Assembly: GCF_000369525.1 (NCBI RefSeq)
Contig: NZ_KB850072.1
Span: 618,760-682,759, forward strand
Direction: 5' to 3'
Length of the DNA: 64,000 nt
DNA from: Acinetobacter higginsii
GTDB lineage: Bacteria > Pseudomonadota > Gammaproteobacteria > Pseudomonadales > Moraxellaceae
A model generated the notes under the pieces. The model was not told where the DNA came from, did not search any database, and was given only the letters and a program-made list of their open reading frames with translations. Position 1 is the first letter of the stretch; each line of letters starts with the position of its first letter. The position numbers and the translations under genes were made by a program. Below are positions 9,054 through 18,319 of the stretch, in pieces.

Positions 9054-9809
9054 ATGATAAAAAATACAGTGCTGCTAGGGATTTTCACATCGGCAATATT
9101 TTCAACAATCAATGTGCAAGCCGCAGAAACGAAAGCATTTAAAGATCAGTTTGCTGTGAGTGGTTCGCTGGCATTTCTAACGGAATACTACTGGCGCGGC
9201 ACAACCCAGACGCAGGGTAAGCCTGCCGTTCAGGGGACCTTAAGAGCAGATCATGATTCAGGTTTATACGCACAGCTTTTTGCCTCGAATATACAACTCG
9301 ATATCGGTAGCAGTGTCGAGTTCGACTATTACCTTGGCTATGATTACCAATTCAATGATCACTTAAAGTTGAATCTACAATATTTGGATGTCAATTACCC
9401 CGGTGAAGATAAAACCTTACCACGGGTCGACTTTGAGGAGTATTCAATTGGGTTGTTTGCATCAGGGCTATTGAATCAACAAGATCAACTGAATCTCTCA
9501 TTTTATTATTCACCAGACTACACTCTAGAAACAGGGAAGATGCTGCGTTATGAGGTCGGTTATCGCTATCCTGTAGCTGACAAATGGCATGCTTATGCAC
9601 AGGCTGCCTATAACCAGTTCTCAAGTAACGAGGCCTATGAATTATTGTGGGCAACTGATGAAAAGAAACATTTTTATGATTATAAAATAGGTGTCGATTT
9701 TAACTATCAGGATTTTATTTTTGATCTGTATTATGCCGATGGTAATGTGAATAAGGCCTTGAAAAATGCCGATTCAACTGTGGTGTTTAGCTTGACCAGA
9801 ACATTCTAA
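9054..9809 (+). CDS. TorF-family putative porin
   Basis: A 251-residue protein with a signal peptide (cleavage after NVQA, about residue 23). Its alternating hydrophobic pattern is typical of an outer-membrane beta-barrel, and it ends in the aromatic C-terminus TRTF expected of barrels handled by BamA. The start of the mature part (VSGSLAFLTEYYWRGTTQT) is the signature of the TIGR02001/TorF putative porin family. GGA lies eight bases before the ATG. It shares a near-duplicate promoter and the proposed operator with the amidohydrolase upstream, so the pair may serve uptake and periplasmic processing of one substrate. Substrate unknown. Confidence 0.85.
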   Translation: MIKNTVLLGIFTSAIFSTINVQAAETKAFKDQFAVSGSLAFLTEYYWRGTTQTQGKPAVQGTLRADHDSGLYAQLFASNIQLDIGSSVEFDYYLGYDYQFNDHLKLNLQYLDVNYPGEDKTLPRVDFEEYSIGLFASGLLNQQDQLNLSFYYSPDYTLETGKMLRYEVGYRYPVADKWHAYAQAAYNQFSSNEAYELLWATDEKKHFYDYKIGVDFNYQDFIFDLYYADGNVNKALKNADSTVVFSLTRTF

Positions 9810-9853
9810 TTGATCATTTTGCAATTTGTAAAATCTGCTCCTGTAAAATAAAC

Positions 9854-9928
9854 AGCCTTAGGTCCAATATTTTGAAAATATAGATGAACTCATCTTATTT
9901 TTCAGCGTAGGCCTGAGGCTTTTTTATT
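9854..9928 (+). terminator. Probable terminator after the porin gene
   Basis: AGCCTTAGG (9854-9862) can pair with CCTGAGGCT (9912-9920), followed by TTTTT. The intervening loop is long, so the call is tentative. Confidence 0.5.
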
Positions 9929-10166
9929 ATGATGAGAAGAGAAAATAATAAAGCCATCATCATATTTTTCGTCCATTAGGATCAACATGTTTTACCTATA
10001 AAACAGAAAAATAAGGGTAGGAGCCAATTCAAATTTAAAGCTGATTTACAGTGGTTTAATAATAGGCAATTGAGCACTTTAAAAAATATAATTTTATTCA
10101 TTTTTACAGATATTATTTTATTGAAAAATAATGTTTTTTTCTGTTCTGTTTGGCAACAACGGAATT

Positions 10167-10198
10167 GGTTCCTAAAAGAGTGGTGAAATTGGTACTCG
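10167..10198 (+). promoter_or_regulatory. Proposed MocR operator of the M20-aminotransferase genes
   Basis: GGTTCCTA at 10167 and GGTACTCG at 10191, direct repeat with 24-bp spacing, 80 bases before the M20 amidase start. No clear -10 consensus is seen. Confidence 0.6.
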
Positions 10199-10277
10199 TC
10201 TTTTCTTGAATTATTTATCAAAGTGGAAGCTATAGAGGAAGACTCCAAAAGATATTTAAAAAAGGATGTATAAGACA

Positions 10278-11537
10278 ATGAGAGTGAATGCAGAACGGTT
10301 GTGGCAGATGCTCATGGAGATGGCAAAAATTGGTGCGACTGATCAGGGCGGCAATACCCGTTTAGCACTCAGTGATGAAGATATTGCAGGTCGAGCTTTA
10401 CTGCTGGAATGGGCAGAAAAAATCAATCTTTCAGTTCATTATGATGAAGTCGGAAATCTGATTTTACGCCATGCAGGTCGAAATGAAAGTGCTTTACCGA
10501 TTGTGATGGGGAGTCATCTCGATACACAACCTAAAGGCGGTCGCTTTGATGGAATTTATGGCGTGCTGGCGGGCATGGAAGTTTTACAGCGTTTAGCTGA
10601 AGAAAAAATAAGCACGGAACATCCACTTGAGCTTGTAGTGTGGATGAATGAAGAGGGTGCACGTTTTACCCCAGCGATGATGGGTTCAGCGGCTTTCGCG
10701 GGTGTTATTCCTAAGCAACAAATTTATGACAGCACAGATAAGCAAGGTGTTTCCGTTTTTGCGGAACTGGTGCGTACTGGACAACTTGGCAATTACCCAT
10801 TGGCTCGTCCATTCCAAGCCTATTACGAAGCGCATATCGAGCAAGGCCCTGTACTGGAAAAAAATGAGATTTCGATTGGTGTGGTGACGGGTGGGCAAGC
10901 GATTCTCTGGCTGGATGTTGAAACCAAAGGTCGTGCTGCACACGCTGGCACTACGCCAATGAATCTGCGTAAAGACACCATGGTCGGGACTGCTGAAATG
11001 ATTGTGGCTTTAGAGCAATGCATTTTGGAACAATTCCCAGAAGGTTTGGTGACCTTCGGTGAAATGCAGGTCGCGAATTCGTCACGTAATACCATTCCTG
11101 GTCAAATCCAGTGGACCATTGACTTACGTAATCCAGATGATGCCCAGCTCAAAGCAATGGAACAAGCAACGCATCAGCTATTGCATTCCCTCGCAGCACA
11201 ACGAGATTTAGAGATCAGCATTTCACAACATTGGTTAAGCCCAGCGACCTATTTTGATCGCACTTGTGTTGCAACTGTACAAGATGCTGTGGACAGCTTG
11301 GGATATAGCAATCAGACAATTGTCAGTGGCGCAGGTCATGATGCAATTAACATTGCTAAACACTGCCCAACGACCATGATTTTTATTCCATGTATCAATG
11401 GACTCAGCCATAACGAAGCAGAAGACATTTATGCGAATGACGCTGCACAAGGTGCCGATGTCTTGCTGAATGCCATTCTAAATTATGACAAACAACATGC
11501 TGCGCAAGATTCATCAGCGTATGTAGCAACCATTTAA
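10278..11537 (+). CDS. M20-family Zn-dependent amidohydrolase (N-carbamoyl hydrolase/AllC-like)
   Basis: A 419-residue member of the hydantoinase/carbamoylase (HyuC/AllC/beta-ureidopropionase) family, which cleaves N-carbamoyl groups to an amine, CO2 and ammonia. Metal-site motifs are GSHLDTQPKGGRFDG (H80, D91) and NEEGARF (E126), with EAHIEQGP in the dimerisation lobe and a C-terminal HNEAED. The ATG at 10278 is preferred over an in-frame ATG at 10266, because AAGGA is 12 bases before the former and touches the latter. The next genes are an omega-aminotransferase, an aldehyde dehydrogenase, a putrescine-type permease and agmatine deiminase. The likely substrate is therefore N-carbamoylputrescine; N-carbamoyl-beta-alanine is the main alternative. 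Confidence 0.85.
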   Translation: MRVNAERLWQMLMEMAKIGATDQGGNTRLALSDEDIAGRALLLEWAEKINLSVHYDEVGNLILRHAGRNESALPIVMGSHLDTQPKGGRFDGIYGVLAGMEVLQRLAEEKISTEHPLELVVWMNEEGARFTPAMMGSAAFAGVIPKQQIYDSTDKQGVSVFAELVRTGQLGNYPLARPFQAYYEAHIEQGPVLEKNEISIGVVTGGQAILWLDVETKGRAAHAGTTPMNLRKDTMVGTAEMIVALEQCILEQFPEGLVTFGEMQVANSSRNTIPGQIQWTIDLRNPDDAQLKAMEQATHQLLHSLAAQRDLEISISQHWLSPATYFDRTCVATVQDAVDSLGYSNQTIVSGAGHDAINIAKHCPTTMIFIPCINGLSHNEAEDIYANDAAQGADVLLNAILNYDKQHAAQDSSAYVATI

Positions 11538-11613
11538 CGATTATAGCCAAGAGCGAAATGTAGGAAATGCAGGCTTCTAAAAGAAGTACTGCGAATATTG
11601 AGGATGGACAACG

Positions 11614-13014
11614 ATGAACTCTAAATTACCAGTAGAAATTGATATTCAAGATATCTGGCAAAAAGATAAAGACCATGTAATTCACCCATGGACTGATTTT
11701 TCGACATTTAAAGACGAAGGCTCTTTAATTATGTCTAAAGGCGAAAATGTCTATGTCTATGATGCACATGGCAATAAATACCTAGATGGTATCGGTGGCT
11801 TATGGTGTGTCAATGTCGGCTATGGACGTAAAGAGATTGCAGATGCAGTTGCTGAACAAATTATGCAATTGCCTTATTACTCTCCATTTGGACATCAAAC
11901 CACTGCGCCAGCAGCGAAGTTGGCTGCCAAACTGGCAGAGTTAGCACCGGGTAACTTAAACCATGTGTTCTATGGTTGTGGTGGTTCGGTTGCCAATGAT
12001 ACCGCTGTGCGTTTGATTCATCATTATTTTTATCAAATCGGCAAGCCATCTAAGAAAAAACTGATTGCACGTAAGGATGCTTATCACGGCAGTACTTATA
12101 TCAGTATGACGTTGACAGGGATTGAAGCTGATCATGTTGGCTTTGAGATTCACAATCAATTAGTCCATCACGTTTCATGCCCGAACCCATACCGTAAGCC
12201 TGAATCTCAATCGATGGAAGATTTCTGTAATGAAAAAGTGCAGGAACTGGAAGATACGATTTTGGAGCTAGGCCCAGATAACGTTGCCGCATTCTTTGCT
12301 GAGCCAATTATGGGTGCAGGCGGTGTGATTGTTCCACCAGAAGGCTACCATGCCAAGACTTTAGCCGTGTGTAAAAAGTACAACGTGTTATATGTGTCTG
12401 ATGAAGTGGTAACTGCATTTGGTCGTTTGGGGCATATGTTTGCTTCAGAGGCGGTATTTGGCATCGTTCCAGACATCATTACTTGTGCCAAAGGCTTGTC
12501 TTCAGGTTACTTGCCATTAGGTGCAACCATTATCTCTGATGAAATTTATGATGCGATCAGCAAACCACACCATGAAGGTGGTCTGTTAACCCATGGTTTT
12601 ACTTATTCAGGTCATCCAGTGAGCTGTGTTGCTGCACTGAAAAATATTGAAATCATTGAAAAAGAAAATATTTGTGAGCATGTGCAAGACATGGGCGCTT
12701 ATTTTGAGGAACAGTTAAAAACCTTGGCTGATCTTGAAATCGTCGGTGAAGTACGTGGCAAAAAATTCATGATGTGTATTGAAAACTTGCGTAATAAACA
12801 AACCAAAGAACTCTTCGATCGTTCAGTAGGTGTTGGAAAACGTATTGCCAATCATTGTCAAAAATTAGGTCTGATCGTGCGTCCAGTTGGTCACATGAAT
12901 GTGTTGTCACCGCCTCTGATCTTGACCCGTGAGCAAGTTGATTTTGCAGTGAAGACTTTACGTCATGCAATTCAGAATACCATTCAAGAGCTTAAAGCCG
13001 AAGGGCATCTATAA
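11614..13014 (+). CDS. Class III aminotransferase, SpuC-like (putrescine/omega-amine:pyruvate)
   Basis: A 466-residue PLP aminotransferase. It matches Pseudomonas SpuC (putrescine:pyruvate aminotransferase) in overall layout: LDGIGGLWCVNVGYGRKE, FFAEPIMGAGGVIVPPEGY, VSDEVVTAFGRLG (PLP-ring D263), CAKGLSSGYLPLG (Schiff-base K293), HGFTYSGHPV and IVRPVGHMNVLSPPL. The phosphate-cup motif, usually GS-E-AN, reads GGSVAND (124-130), with valine replacing glutamate. GAGGATG lies before the ATG. Together with the following dehydrogenase it would turn putrescine into GABA. Other omega-amines such as beta-alanine cannot be excluded. Confidence 0.85.
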   Translation: MNSKLPVEIDIQDIWQKDKDHVIHPWTDFSTFKDEGSLIMSKGENVYVYDAHGNKYLDGIGGLWCVNVGYGRKEIADAVAEQIMQLPYYSPFGHQTTAPAAKLAAKLAELAPGNLNHVFYGCGGSVANDTAVRLIHHYFYQIGKPSKKKLIARKDAYHGSTYISMTLTGIEADHVGFEIHNQLVHHVSCPNPYRKPESQSMEDFCNEKVQELEDTILELGPDNVAAFFAEPIMGAGGVIVPPEGYHAKTLAVCKKYNVLYVSDEVVTAFGRLGHMFASEAVFGIVPDIITCAKGLSSGYLPLGATIISDEIYDAISKPHHEGGLLTHGFTYSGHPVSCVAALKNIEIIEKENICEHVQDMGAYFEEQLKTLADLEIVGEVRGKKFMMCIENLRNKQTKELFDRSVGVGKRIANHCQKLGLIVRPVGHMNVLSPPLILTREQVDFAVKTLRHAIQNTIQELKAEGHL

Positions 13015-13218
13015 GCTGAAAAATCAGTGTTTATTTCCCCTAATTTCAACTTGCCTTAAGGGGTGAGTTGAGATCCTCAACCGCAAAAGGCTGAGGTGAA
13101 ACAAAAGACATGGACCGAAATGGCTGAGTAATTAAGGTCGATACCGTTTTAAGTTGCACTGAAATAATGGCAATCATAAAGCTTAAAGCAGATGTATCAC
13201 CTGAAGGCGAGTAAGCAG

Positions 13219-14634
13219 ATGAAGAATTATATCAATGGAAAGTGGCAGGCAACCACAGGTACAGCACAGATTGCAGTGATCAACCCGAATAATGAAGCGC
13301 AGATTTTAGATTATACCGCTGCTTCTACACACGATGTTGATGTGGCTGTTGCTGCTGCGAATCAGGCGCTTGATACTTGGAGTATGACCACACCTCAACA
13401 ACGAGCAGAATGGTTAAACAAAATCGCTGACCAGCTTGAAACTGAGAAAACTCGCCTGATTGAACTTTCACATCGAAATAATGGCAAGTCATCTGAGCAA
13501 GCGCAGGTGGATGTTGAAAATAGTATCAAGTGCTATCGCTATTATGCAGATTTAGTGCAGAGCATGGCGTTTAGTCAAACCACGCAATGCGAGGATGGGA
13601 CTGAACTCACCCATCAACAGAACCCTGTAGGCGTGGTTGCATTAATTACGCCGTGGAATTTTCCGTTAATCACCAGCGCATGGAAAATTGCACCTGCTTT
13701 AGCAGCAGGTTGTAGCATTGTTTTTAAACCCTCTGAACTGGTGCCTTTACCTGAATATGCCTTTACTGAAATTTTAGATCAAATCCAGTTTCCACAAGGG
13801 GTGTTTAACCTGATTCTTGGGGATGCTGTGGCAGCACAACATTTGGTGGTGCATGCGGATGTGCAAAAAGTCTCGTTTACGGGCAGCACTGAAGTTGGAA
13901 TTCATGTGATGCAGGCTGCCGCACCTTCTGTCAAACGTGTGACTTTGGAACTCGGTGGAAAATCACCGATTTTAATTCTGGAAGATGCTGATTTAGATGA
14001 AGCAGTCGATAAAGCATTGGGTGGCATGTTCTATAACAGCGGTCAAATGTGTTCTGCGACATCACGCTTATTGGTGCATCAATCCATTGCCGAGACTTTC
14101 TATCAAAAGCTGAAAGTCGCTGTAGAGTCGATGCAGCTTGGCACGGATCTTACCGGACCTTTCGCAATGGGGCCGATGACCACGCAAAAGCAATTCAATA
14201 AAGTGCATGAATACTTAGGCATTGCGCAGCAAGAAAAACTTCAAGCATTGGTTGATCTGAATCAAATTGCTTTACCGAGCAAAGGTTTCTTTATTCAGCC
14301 ACACGTTTTTATTGATGTACCTACAGAGAGTCGACTGTGGAAAGAAGAAATTTTTGGTCCTGTGATGTGTTGCCGTAGTTTTGCAACCGAGGATGAGGCT
14401 GTGCGCTTAGCCAATGATTCGGAATTTGGTTTGGCTGCCACCATCATGGCGGGTTCTGTGGAGCACGGTAAAAAAATTGCTAAACGCTTGCGTTCAGGCC
14501 ACATCTGGATCAATTCATTCCAGATGATTCAGCCAGGATCATTGTGGGGTGGTTTTAAAAAGAGTGGCATTGGGCGTGAACTCGGTGAGTCTGGCATTCA
14601 AAGCTATTTAGAGGAAAACGTCATTACGATTTAA
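13219..14634 (+). CDS. NAD(P)-dependent aldehyde dehydrogenase (probable 4-aminobutanal dehydrogenase)
   Basis: A 471-residue aldehyde dehydrogenase close to the betaine/aminoaldehyde group. Signatures are ITPWNFPLITSAWK (143-156), LELGGKSP with the general base E244, and YNSGQMCSATSR with the nucleophile C278. An in-frame ATG at 13192 has no ribosome site. The ATG at 13219 follows AAGGCGAG and gives the normal N-terminus MKNYINGKW. The gene lies 200 bases after the aminotransferase with no obvious terminator. It probably oxidises 4-aminobutanal to GABA, which gabTD then converts to succinate; the role rests on context. Confidence 0.85.
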   Translation: MKNYINGKWQATTGTAQIAVINPNNEAQILDYTAASTHDVDVAVAAANQALDTWSMTTPQQRAEWLNKIADQLETEKTRLIELSHRNNGKSSEQAQVDVENSIKCYRYYADLVQSMAFSQTTQCEDGTELTHQQNPVGVVALITPWNFPLITSAWKIAPALAAGCSIVFKPSELVPLPEYAFTEILDQIQFPQGVFNLILGDAVAAQHLVVHADVQKVSFTGSTEVGIHVMQAAAPSVKRVTLELGGKSPILILEDADLDEAVDKALGGMFYNSGQMCSATSRLLVHQSIAETFYQKLKVAVESMQLGTDLTGPFAMGPMTTQKQFNKVHEYLGIAQQEKLQALVDLNQIALPSKGFFIQPHVFIDVPTESRLWKEEIFGPVMCCRSFATEDEAVRLANDSEFGLAATIMAGSVEHGKKIAKRLRSGHIWINSFQMIQPGSLWGGFKKSGIGRELGESGIQSYLEENVITI

Positions 14635-14753
14635 CCCATTTAAAACAGGTTATTGGATCGAGAAAGGGACTTCTCTTTTCAATACAACGCCGACTCGGTG
14701 AAAAAAAAACAATGCACTAAATAAGAGTTTGCATTGATGTAGGAGAAATATGC

Positions 14754-16082
14754 ATGGAAAGCGATAATAATCGGAAAGGGCTTTCACTTTGGCAAGTCGT
14801 TGTCATTGGTGTGGCCTATATGGCGCCCGCAACGGTATTTGATACCTTTGGTATTATTTCCAGAGTGACAGAAGGACGTGTCCCACTGGCCTATGTTTTG
14901 GCGTTGATTGCAATGCTGTTAACCGCTTTCAGTTATGCGCGATTCAGTAAATTGTCACCCAAGTCAGGATCTGCCTATACCTATACCACGGAGACCTGTG
15001 GCAAGACTGCTGGCTTTTTTGTGGGCTGGTGTTCGCTGATTGATTATCTGCTAATCCCGTTGGTCAATGTGCTATTGGCATCTTTCTATCTGAATGCATT
15101 GATGCCTGATATCTCCTATACCGGATGGGTGCTCATCATGGTGGGACTGTTAACCTTGATTAATAGTTTCCGCATCAATATTCTCGCCAATTTTAGTTTC
15201 ATCTTTATTCTGGCCACGGTTGCCATGATGCTGGTATTTATCTTTTTGGTGGTCACAGGCATTGGTAATTCTCACGGCTATGGCAGTGTGATGACGCTCA
15301 CACCACTATTGAATGGCAATCCTGAATATCTGACCTTACTGACAGGTGTCTCACTGGTTTGTTTCTCATATTTAGGTTTCGATGCTGTTTCTACCTTGGC
15401 GCATGAAAGCAAAAATCCAACCAAGACCATTCCACGTGCGATCATACTCACCACCTTATTGGGCGGGATTATCTTTATTACGGTCTCTTGGTTTGTGCAA
15501 TTGTCTTTCCCTTCGCTGGAACAGTTTAAAAATCCTGATGAAGCTTTACCTGAAATTGCACTCTATGTCGGTGGGGTATTCTTCCAGTCTGCCTTATTGA
15601 CTGTACAAATCATGAATGCCTTTGCATCAGGTTTGGCCTCGCATGCCAGCGCATCGCGGTTGCTGTATATCATGGGCCGAGACGGAGTATTTAACCAAAA
15701 AGTATTTGGTTCCGTGAATGCTCGATTAGGCACACCTTTATATTCGATCTTTTTTGTCGGCATGATTTCGTTGCTCGCAATTGTCGTGGACTTAGCAACA
15801 GTTGTCAGTCTGGTGAGTTTTGGTGCCTTGATTGCTTTTACGATGGTGAACTTTTCGGTATTTATGAAATTTTTCGTGATTCGCAAAGAACGGGCTGGAT
15901 TTAAAAATATTTTCTTCAATTTATTGCTGCCATTGGCTTCGGTGCTGTGTTTATTAGGGTTGTGGTTACATCTCGAAAAATCAGCTTTGGAGTTTGGTGG
16001 AATATGGCTAGCCACAGGTGTTTTGCTTTTACTTTATAAAAAATTGAGAAAGCAGCCGATTTCCTTTGGTGCAACCACCTGA
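14754..16082 (+). CDS. PuuP-like polyamine importer (APC family)
   Basis: A 442-residue protein with about twelve membrane segments. Similarity to E. coli putrescine importer PuuP is strong: LSLWQVVVIGVAYMAPATVFDTFGI at the N-terminus, YTYTTETCGKTAGFFVGWCSLIDYLLIPL, CFSYLGFDAVSTLAHESKNP, DEALPEIALYVGG and FASGLASHASASRLLYIMGRDGVF in the middle. It should import putrescine or a related amine such as agmatine by proton symport. GGAGAA lies just before the ATG. Position after the transaminase/dehydrogenase pair and directly before agmatine deiminase supports an uptake role. Confidence 0.88.
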   Translation: MESDNNRKGLSLWQVVVIGVAYMAPATVFDTFGIISRVTEGRVPLAYVLALIAMLLTAFSYARFSKLSPKSGSAYTYTTETCGKTAGFFVGWCSLIDYLLIPLVNVLLASFYLNALMPDISYTGWVLIMVGLLTLINSFRINILANFSFIFILATVAMMLVFIFLVVTGIGNSHGYGSVMTLTPLLNGNPEYLTLLTGVSLVCFSYLGFDAVSTLAHESKNPTKTIPRAIILTTLLGGIIFITVSWFVQLSFPSLEQFKNPDEALPEIALYVGGVFFQSALLTVQIMNAFASGLASHASASRLLYIMGRDGVFNQKVFGSVNARLGTPLYSIFFVGMISLLAIVVDLATVVSLVSFGALIAFTMVNFSVFMKFFVIRKERAGFKNIFFNLLLPLASVLCLLGLWLHLEKSALEFGGIWLATGVLLLLYKKLRKQPISFGATT

Positions 16083-16124
16083 AGGTTTACTCAGTTAAAA
16101 AATATTTCTAAGGATTTAAAAGTT

Positions 16125-17225
16125 GTGGAAAAACAGGATATGCAACAAACAATGAATACACCAAAGCAAGATGGTTTTCAGATGCCGGGCGAATGGTCGC
16201 CTCAAGAAGCGGTGTGGATGATTTGGCCTTATCGTACCGATAACTGGCGCGCCAATGGACAACCCGCTCAGCAGGCTTTCGCTCAAGTTGCTGCGGCAAT
16301 TACTCAAACCACCCCCGTGTTTATGGCCGTACCCTCTGCTGAAATGGATAAAGCCCGTCAAACAATGCCAGCGCAAGTGACATTGGTTGAAATGGAAAGT
16401 GATGATGCGTGGACGCGTGATACGGGGCCAAGTATTGTCAAGAATGCTACGGGAGAGAGAAAAGGGGTGAGTTGGGTGTTCAATGCGTGGGGTGGCGAAA
16501 ATGGCGGATTATACTTTCCATGGGACCAAGATCAATTAATTGCTCAGCAGATTTCAGCACGACATGATCTTGAAACCTATTCGACCTCTCTCATTTTGGA
16601 AGGTGGTGCGATTCATGTGGATGGTGAAGGGACATTATTGACGACCTCAGAGTGCTTGCTTAATCCAAACCGAAATCCAAATCTGACGCAGACTGAAATT
16701 GAAAATACCCTCAAAGAATGTCTCGGCGTAAGCCATTTTATTTGGTTACCTGAAGGTGTATTTAATGATGAAACTGATGGGCATGTCGATAATATGTGCT
16801 GTTTCGTGCGTCCTGGTGAAGTTGCGTTGCATTGGACGGATGATCCTCAAGACCCACAATATGCACGATCTGTCGCGGCATTAACGGTGCTTGAAAATAG
16901 CAAAGATGCACAAGGACGAAGTTTAAAAGTATGGAAGTTACCATCACCAGGACCTTTGTATGCCAGTGAAAATGAAACCATTGATGTTGAAAAAGGCAAT
17001 GCGATTGAACGTTTTGAAGGTAATCGTCTAGCGGGATCATATGTGAATTATCTGATCAGTAATCAGCAGATCATTTTCCCTTTATTAGATGAACGCACCG
17101 ATGAGGAAGCTAAAGCCTTATTCCAGCAGATGTATCCTGATTATTTAATTACGGGTGTTCCTGCACGTGAGATTTTATTGGGTGGTGGTAATATTCACTG
17201 TATTACCCAGCAAATTCCAGCATAA
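16125..17225 (+). CDS. aguA: Agmatine deiminase, copy 1
   Basis: A 366-residue member of the peptidylarginine-deiminase-like fold that hydrolyses agmatine to N-carbamoylputrescine and ammonia. Visible motifs are [11 protein letters not shown] near residue 30, [45 protein letters not shown] and the catalytic cysteine in [11 protein letters not shown] (C359). The GTG at 16125 follows AGGA by ten bases; an ATG at 16152 is an alternative start. It is 42 bases after the PuuP-like permease, probably the same transcript. A second copy lies inverted at 18998-20089; a 125-bp piece near the 3' end is almost identical between them. Confidence 0.95.
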   Translation: MEKQDMQQTMNTPKQDGFQMPGEWSPQEAVWMIWPYRTDNWRANGQPAQQAFAQVAAAITQTTPVFMAVPSAEMDKARQTMPAQVTLVEMESDDAWTRDTGPSIVKNATGERKGVSWVFNAWGGENGGLYFPWDQDQLIAQQISARHDLETYSTSLILEGGAIHVDGEGTLLTTSECLLNPNRNPNLTQTEIENTLKECLGVSHFIWLPEGVFNDETDGHVDNMCCFVRPGEVALHWTDDPQDPQYARSVAALTVLENSKDAQGRSLKVWKLPSPGPLYASENETIDVEKGNAIERFEGNRLAGSYVNYLISNQQIIFPLLDERTDEEAKALFQQMYPDYLITGVPAREILLGGGNIHCITQQIPA

Positions 17226-17233
17226 ATTGTAAG

Positions 17234-17274
17234 AAAGACAGCTATATAGCATTATAATATAGCTGTCTTTATAT
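17234..17274 (+). terminator. Terminator after aguA copy 1
   Basis: AAAGACAGCTATA and TATAGCTGTCTTT arms (17234-17270) form a 13-bp stem, followed by AT-rich DNA. Confidence 0.75.
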
Positions 17275-17468
17275 TATCTCTATTTTTTTAATATGGCATA
17301 ATTGATTTTAAGTTGTTATGTTTTTAATAGTGTCTATTAAATTTTTTCCTAATATGTCTGTTTGATAATCCTAAATTGGTAAAAAATATTATATTTTGTT
17401 TTTTTTAGATATCCGCTAGGTGAAAGGAATAATATCTAAAACTTAATGTGTTTAGATGGATTTTTAAA

Positions 17469-18269
17469 ATGAATACAGATGTTTTAGATACGGAAAATTT
17501 AATACCAACATTAGCAATACCCAATACAGGTGTTGTCATTACTGGTGGTGCTTCAGGTATTGGTCTTGCTGTTGCAAAGACCCTAGCAGCAGTAGGGAGA
17601 CCCATTGCGATTTGGGACATTAATTTAGAAAAAGCTAAAAATAGTGCTGCCATAATATCAAAACAATTTAACGTTAAAGCGATCGGGATTGGGATTAATA
17701 TTATGGAGGTGGAGGCGTACGATGATGCAATCGAGAAGAGTCGTAAGGCACTTGGAAGTCTTGGTGGCTTGGTACATTGCGCAGGTATTGTAGATACTGG
17801 CTCCTTAGAAGGCATTACCTTAGAGACATGGGCTGCGGGAATTGATACGCATTTAAGACCTTTAGCATTTTTAAGCCAAAAATTGTATCGTGATTTTACA
17901 TTGAATAAAGGTTCAGCAATTGTGACGATTGCTTCTATCAATGCAACGCTTGGTAATGCGATTAATCCAATTTACAGTGCAGCAAAAGGCGGAATGTTGT
18001 CATTGGTACGCTCTTTAGCAGATCGCTTAGCACGGGATAATATTCGCATTAACTCAGTATCACCTGGTCAAATTCATACCCCAATGGTACAAGCTTCATT
18101 GGATTCGCTTCCAGAAAATTTTTTCGAAAAACGTATTCTCTTGGGGCGTTTAGGCCAACCTGAGGAAATTGGTCGTGTGGTCAGGTTCCTTCTATCAGAC
18201 GAAGCGAGTTATATCACAGCAGCAGAAATTGTGGTTGATGGAGGCAATATCTCATCTCAGCGTGGATAG
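17469..18269 (+). CDS. SDR-family oxidoreductase
   Basis: A 266-residue classical short-chain dehydrogenase/reductase. The dinucleotide site is TGGASGIGLAVAK, the acidic residue after beta-2 is in IWDINLEK (NAD preference likely), and the active site is ASINATLGNAINPIYSAAK, with Ser, Tyr and Lys all present. RINSVSPGQIHTPM and a C-terminal VVDGGN are also typical. An ATG 21 bases upstream is possible, but neither start has a strong ribosome site. It stands alone behind the aguA terminator, in a locally more AT-rich stretch. Substrate unknown. Confidence 0.85.
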   Translation: MNTDVLDTENLIPTLAIPNTGVVITGGASGIGLAVAKTLAAVGRPIAIWDINLEKAKNSAAIISKQFNVKAIGIGINIMEVEAYDDAIEKSRKALGSLGGLVHCAGIVDTGSLEGITLETWAAGIDTHLRPLAFLSQKLYRDFTLNKGSAIVTIASINATLGNAINPIYSAAKGGMLSLVRSLADRLARDNIRINSVSPGQIHTPMVQASLDSLPENFFEKRILLGRLGQPEEIGRVVRFLLSDEASYITAAEIVVDGGNISSQRG

Positions 18270-18281
18270 CCAATATCAGAT

Positions 18282-18308
18282 GTCTGTAGCTTCATTTAAG
18301 CTACAGAC
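18282..18308. terminator. Hairpin between convergent SDR and SMR genes
   Basis: GTCTGTAGCTT and AAGCTACAGAC form a perfect 11-bp stem with a 5-base loop. No T tract follows on either strand, so termination may be weak. Confidence 0.5.
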
Positions 18309-18319
18309 TACAACTAAAT

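Larger units (their letters stand above)
9810..10277. other. Intergenic stretch, no gene seen
   Basis: About 470 bases between the porin and the M20 amidase. It contains a long-loop terminator (9854-9925) and the proposed MocR operator (10167-10198); the rest is very AT-rich and I see no coding frame with a ribosome site. Confidence 0.6.

Noticed and set aside
10686..11095. Long open frames on the minus strand inside the M20 amidase gene
   Set aside because: They are overlapped by a gene with clear family motifs, have no ribosome sites and give no recognisable protein.
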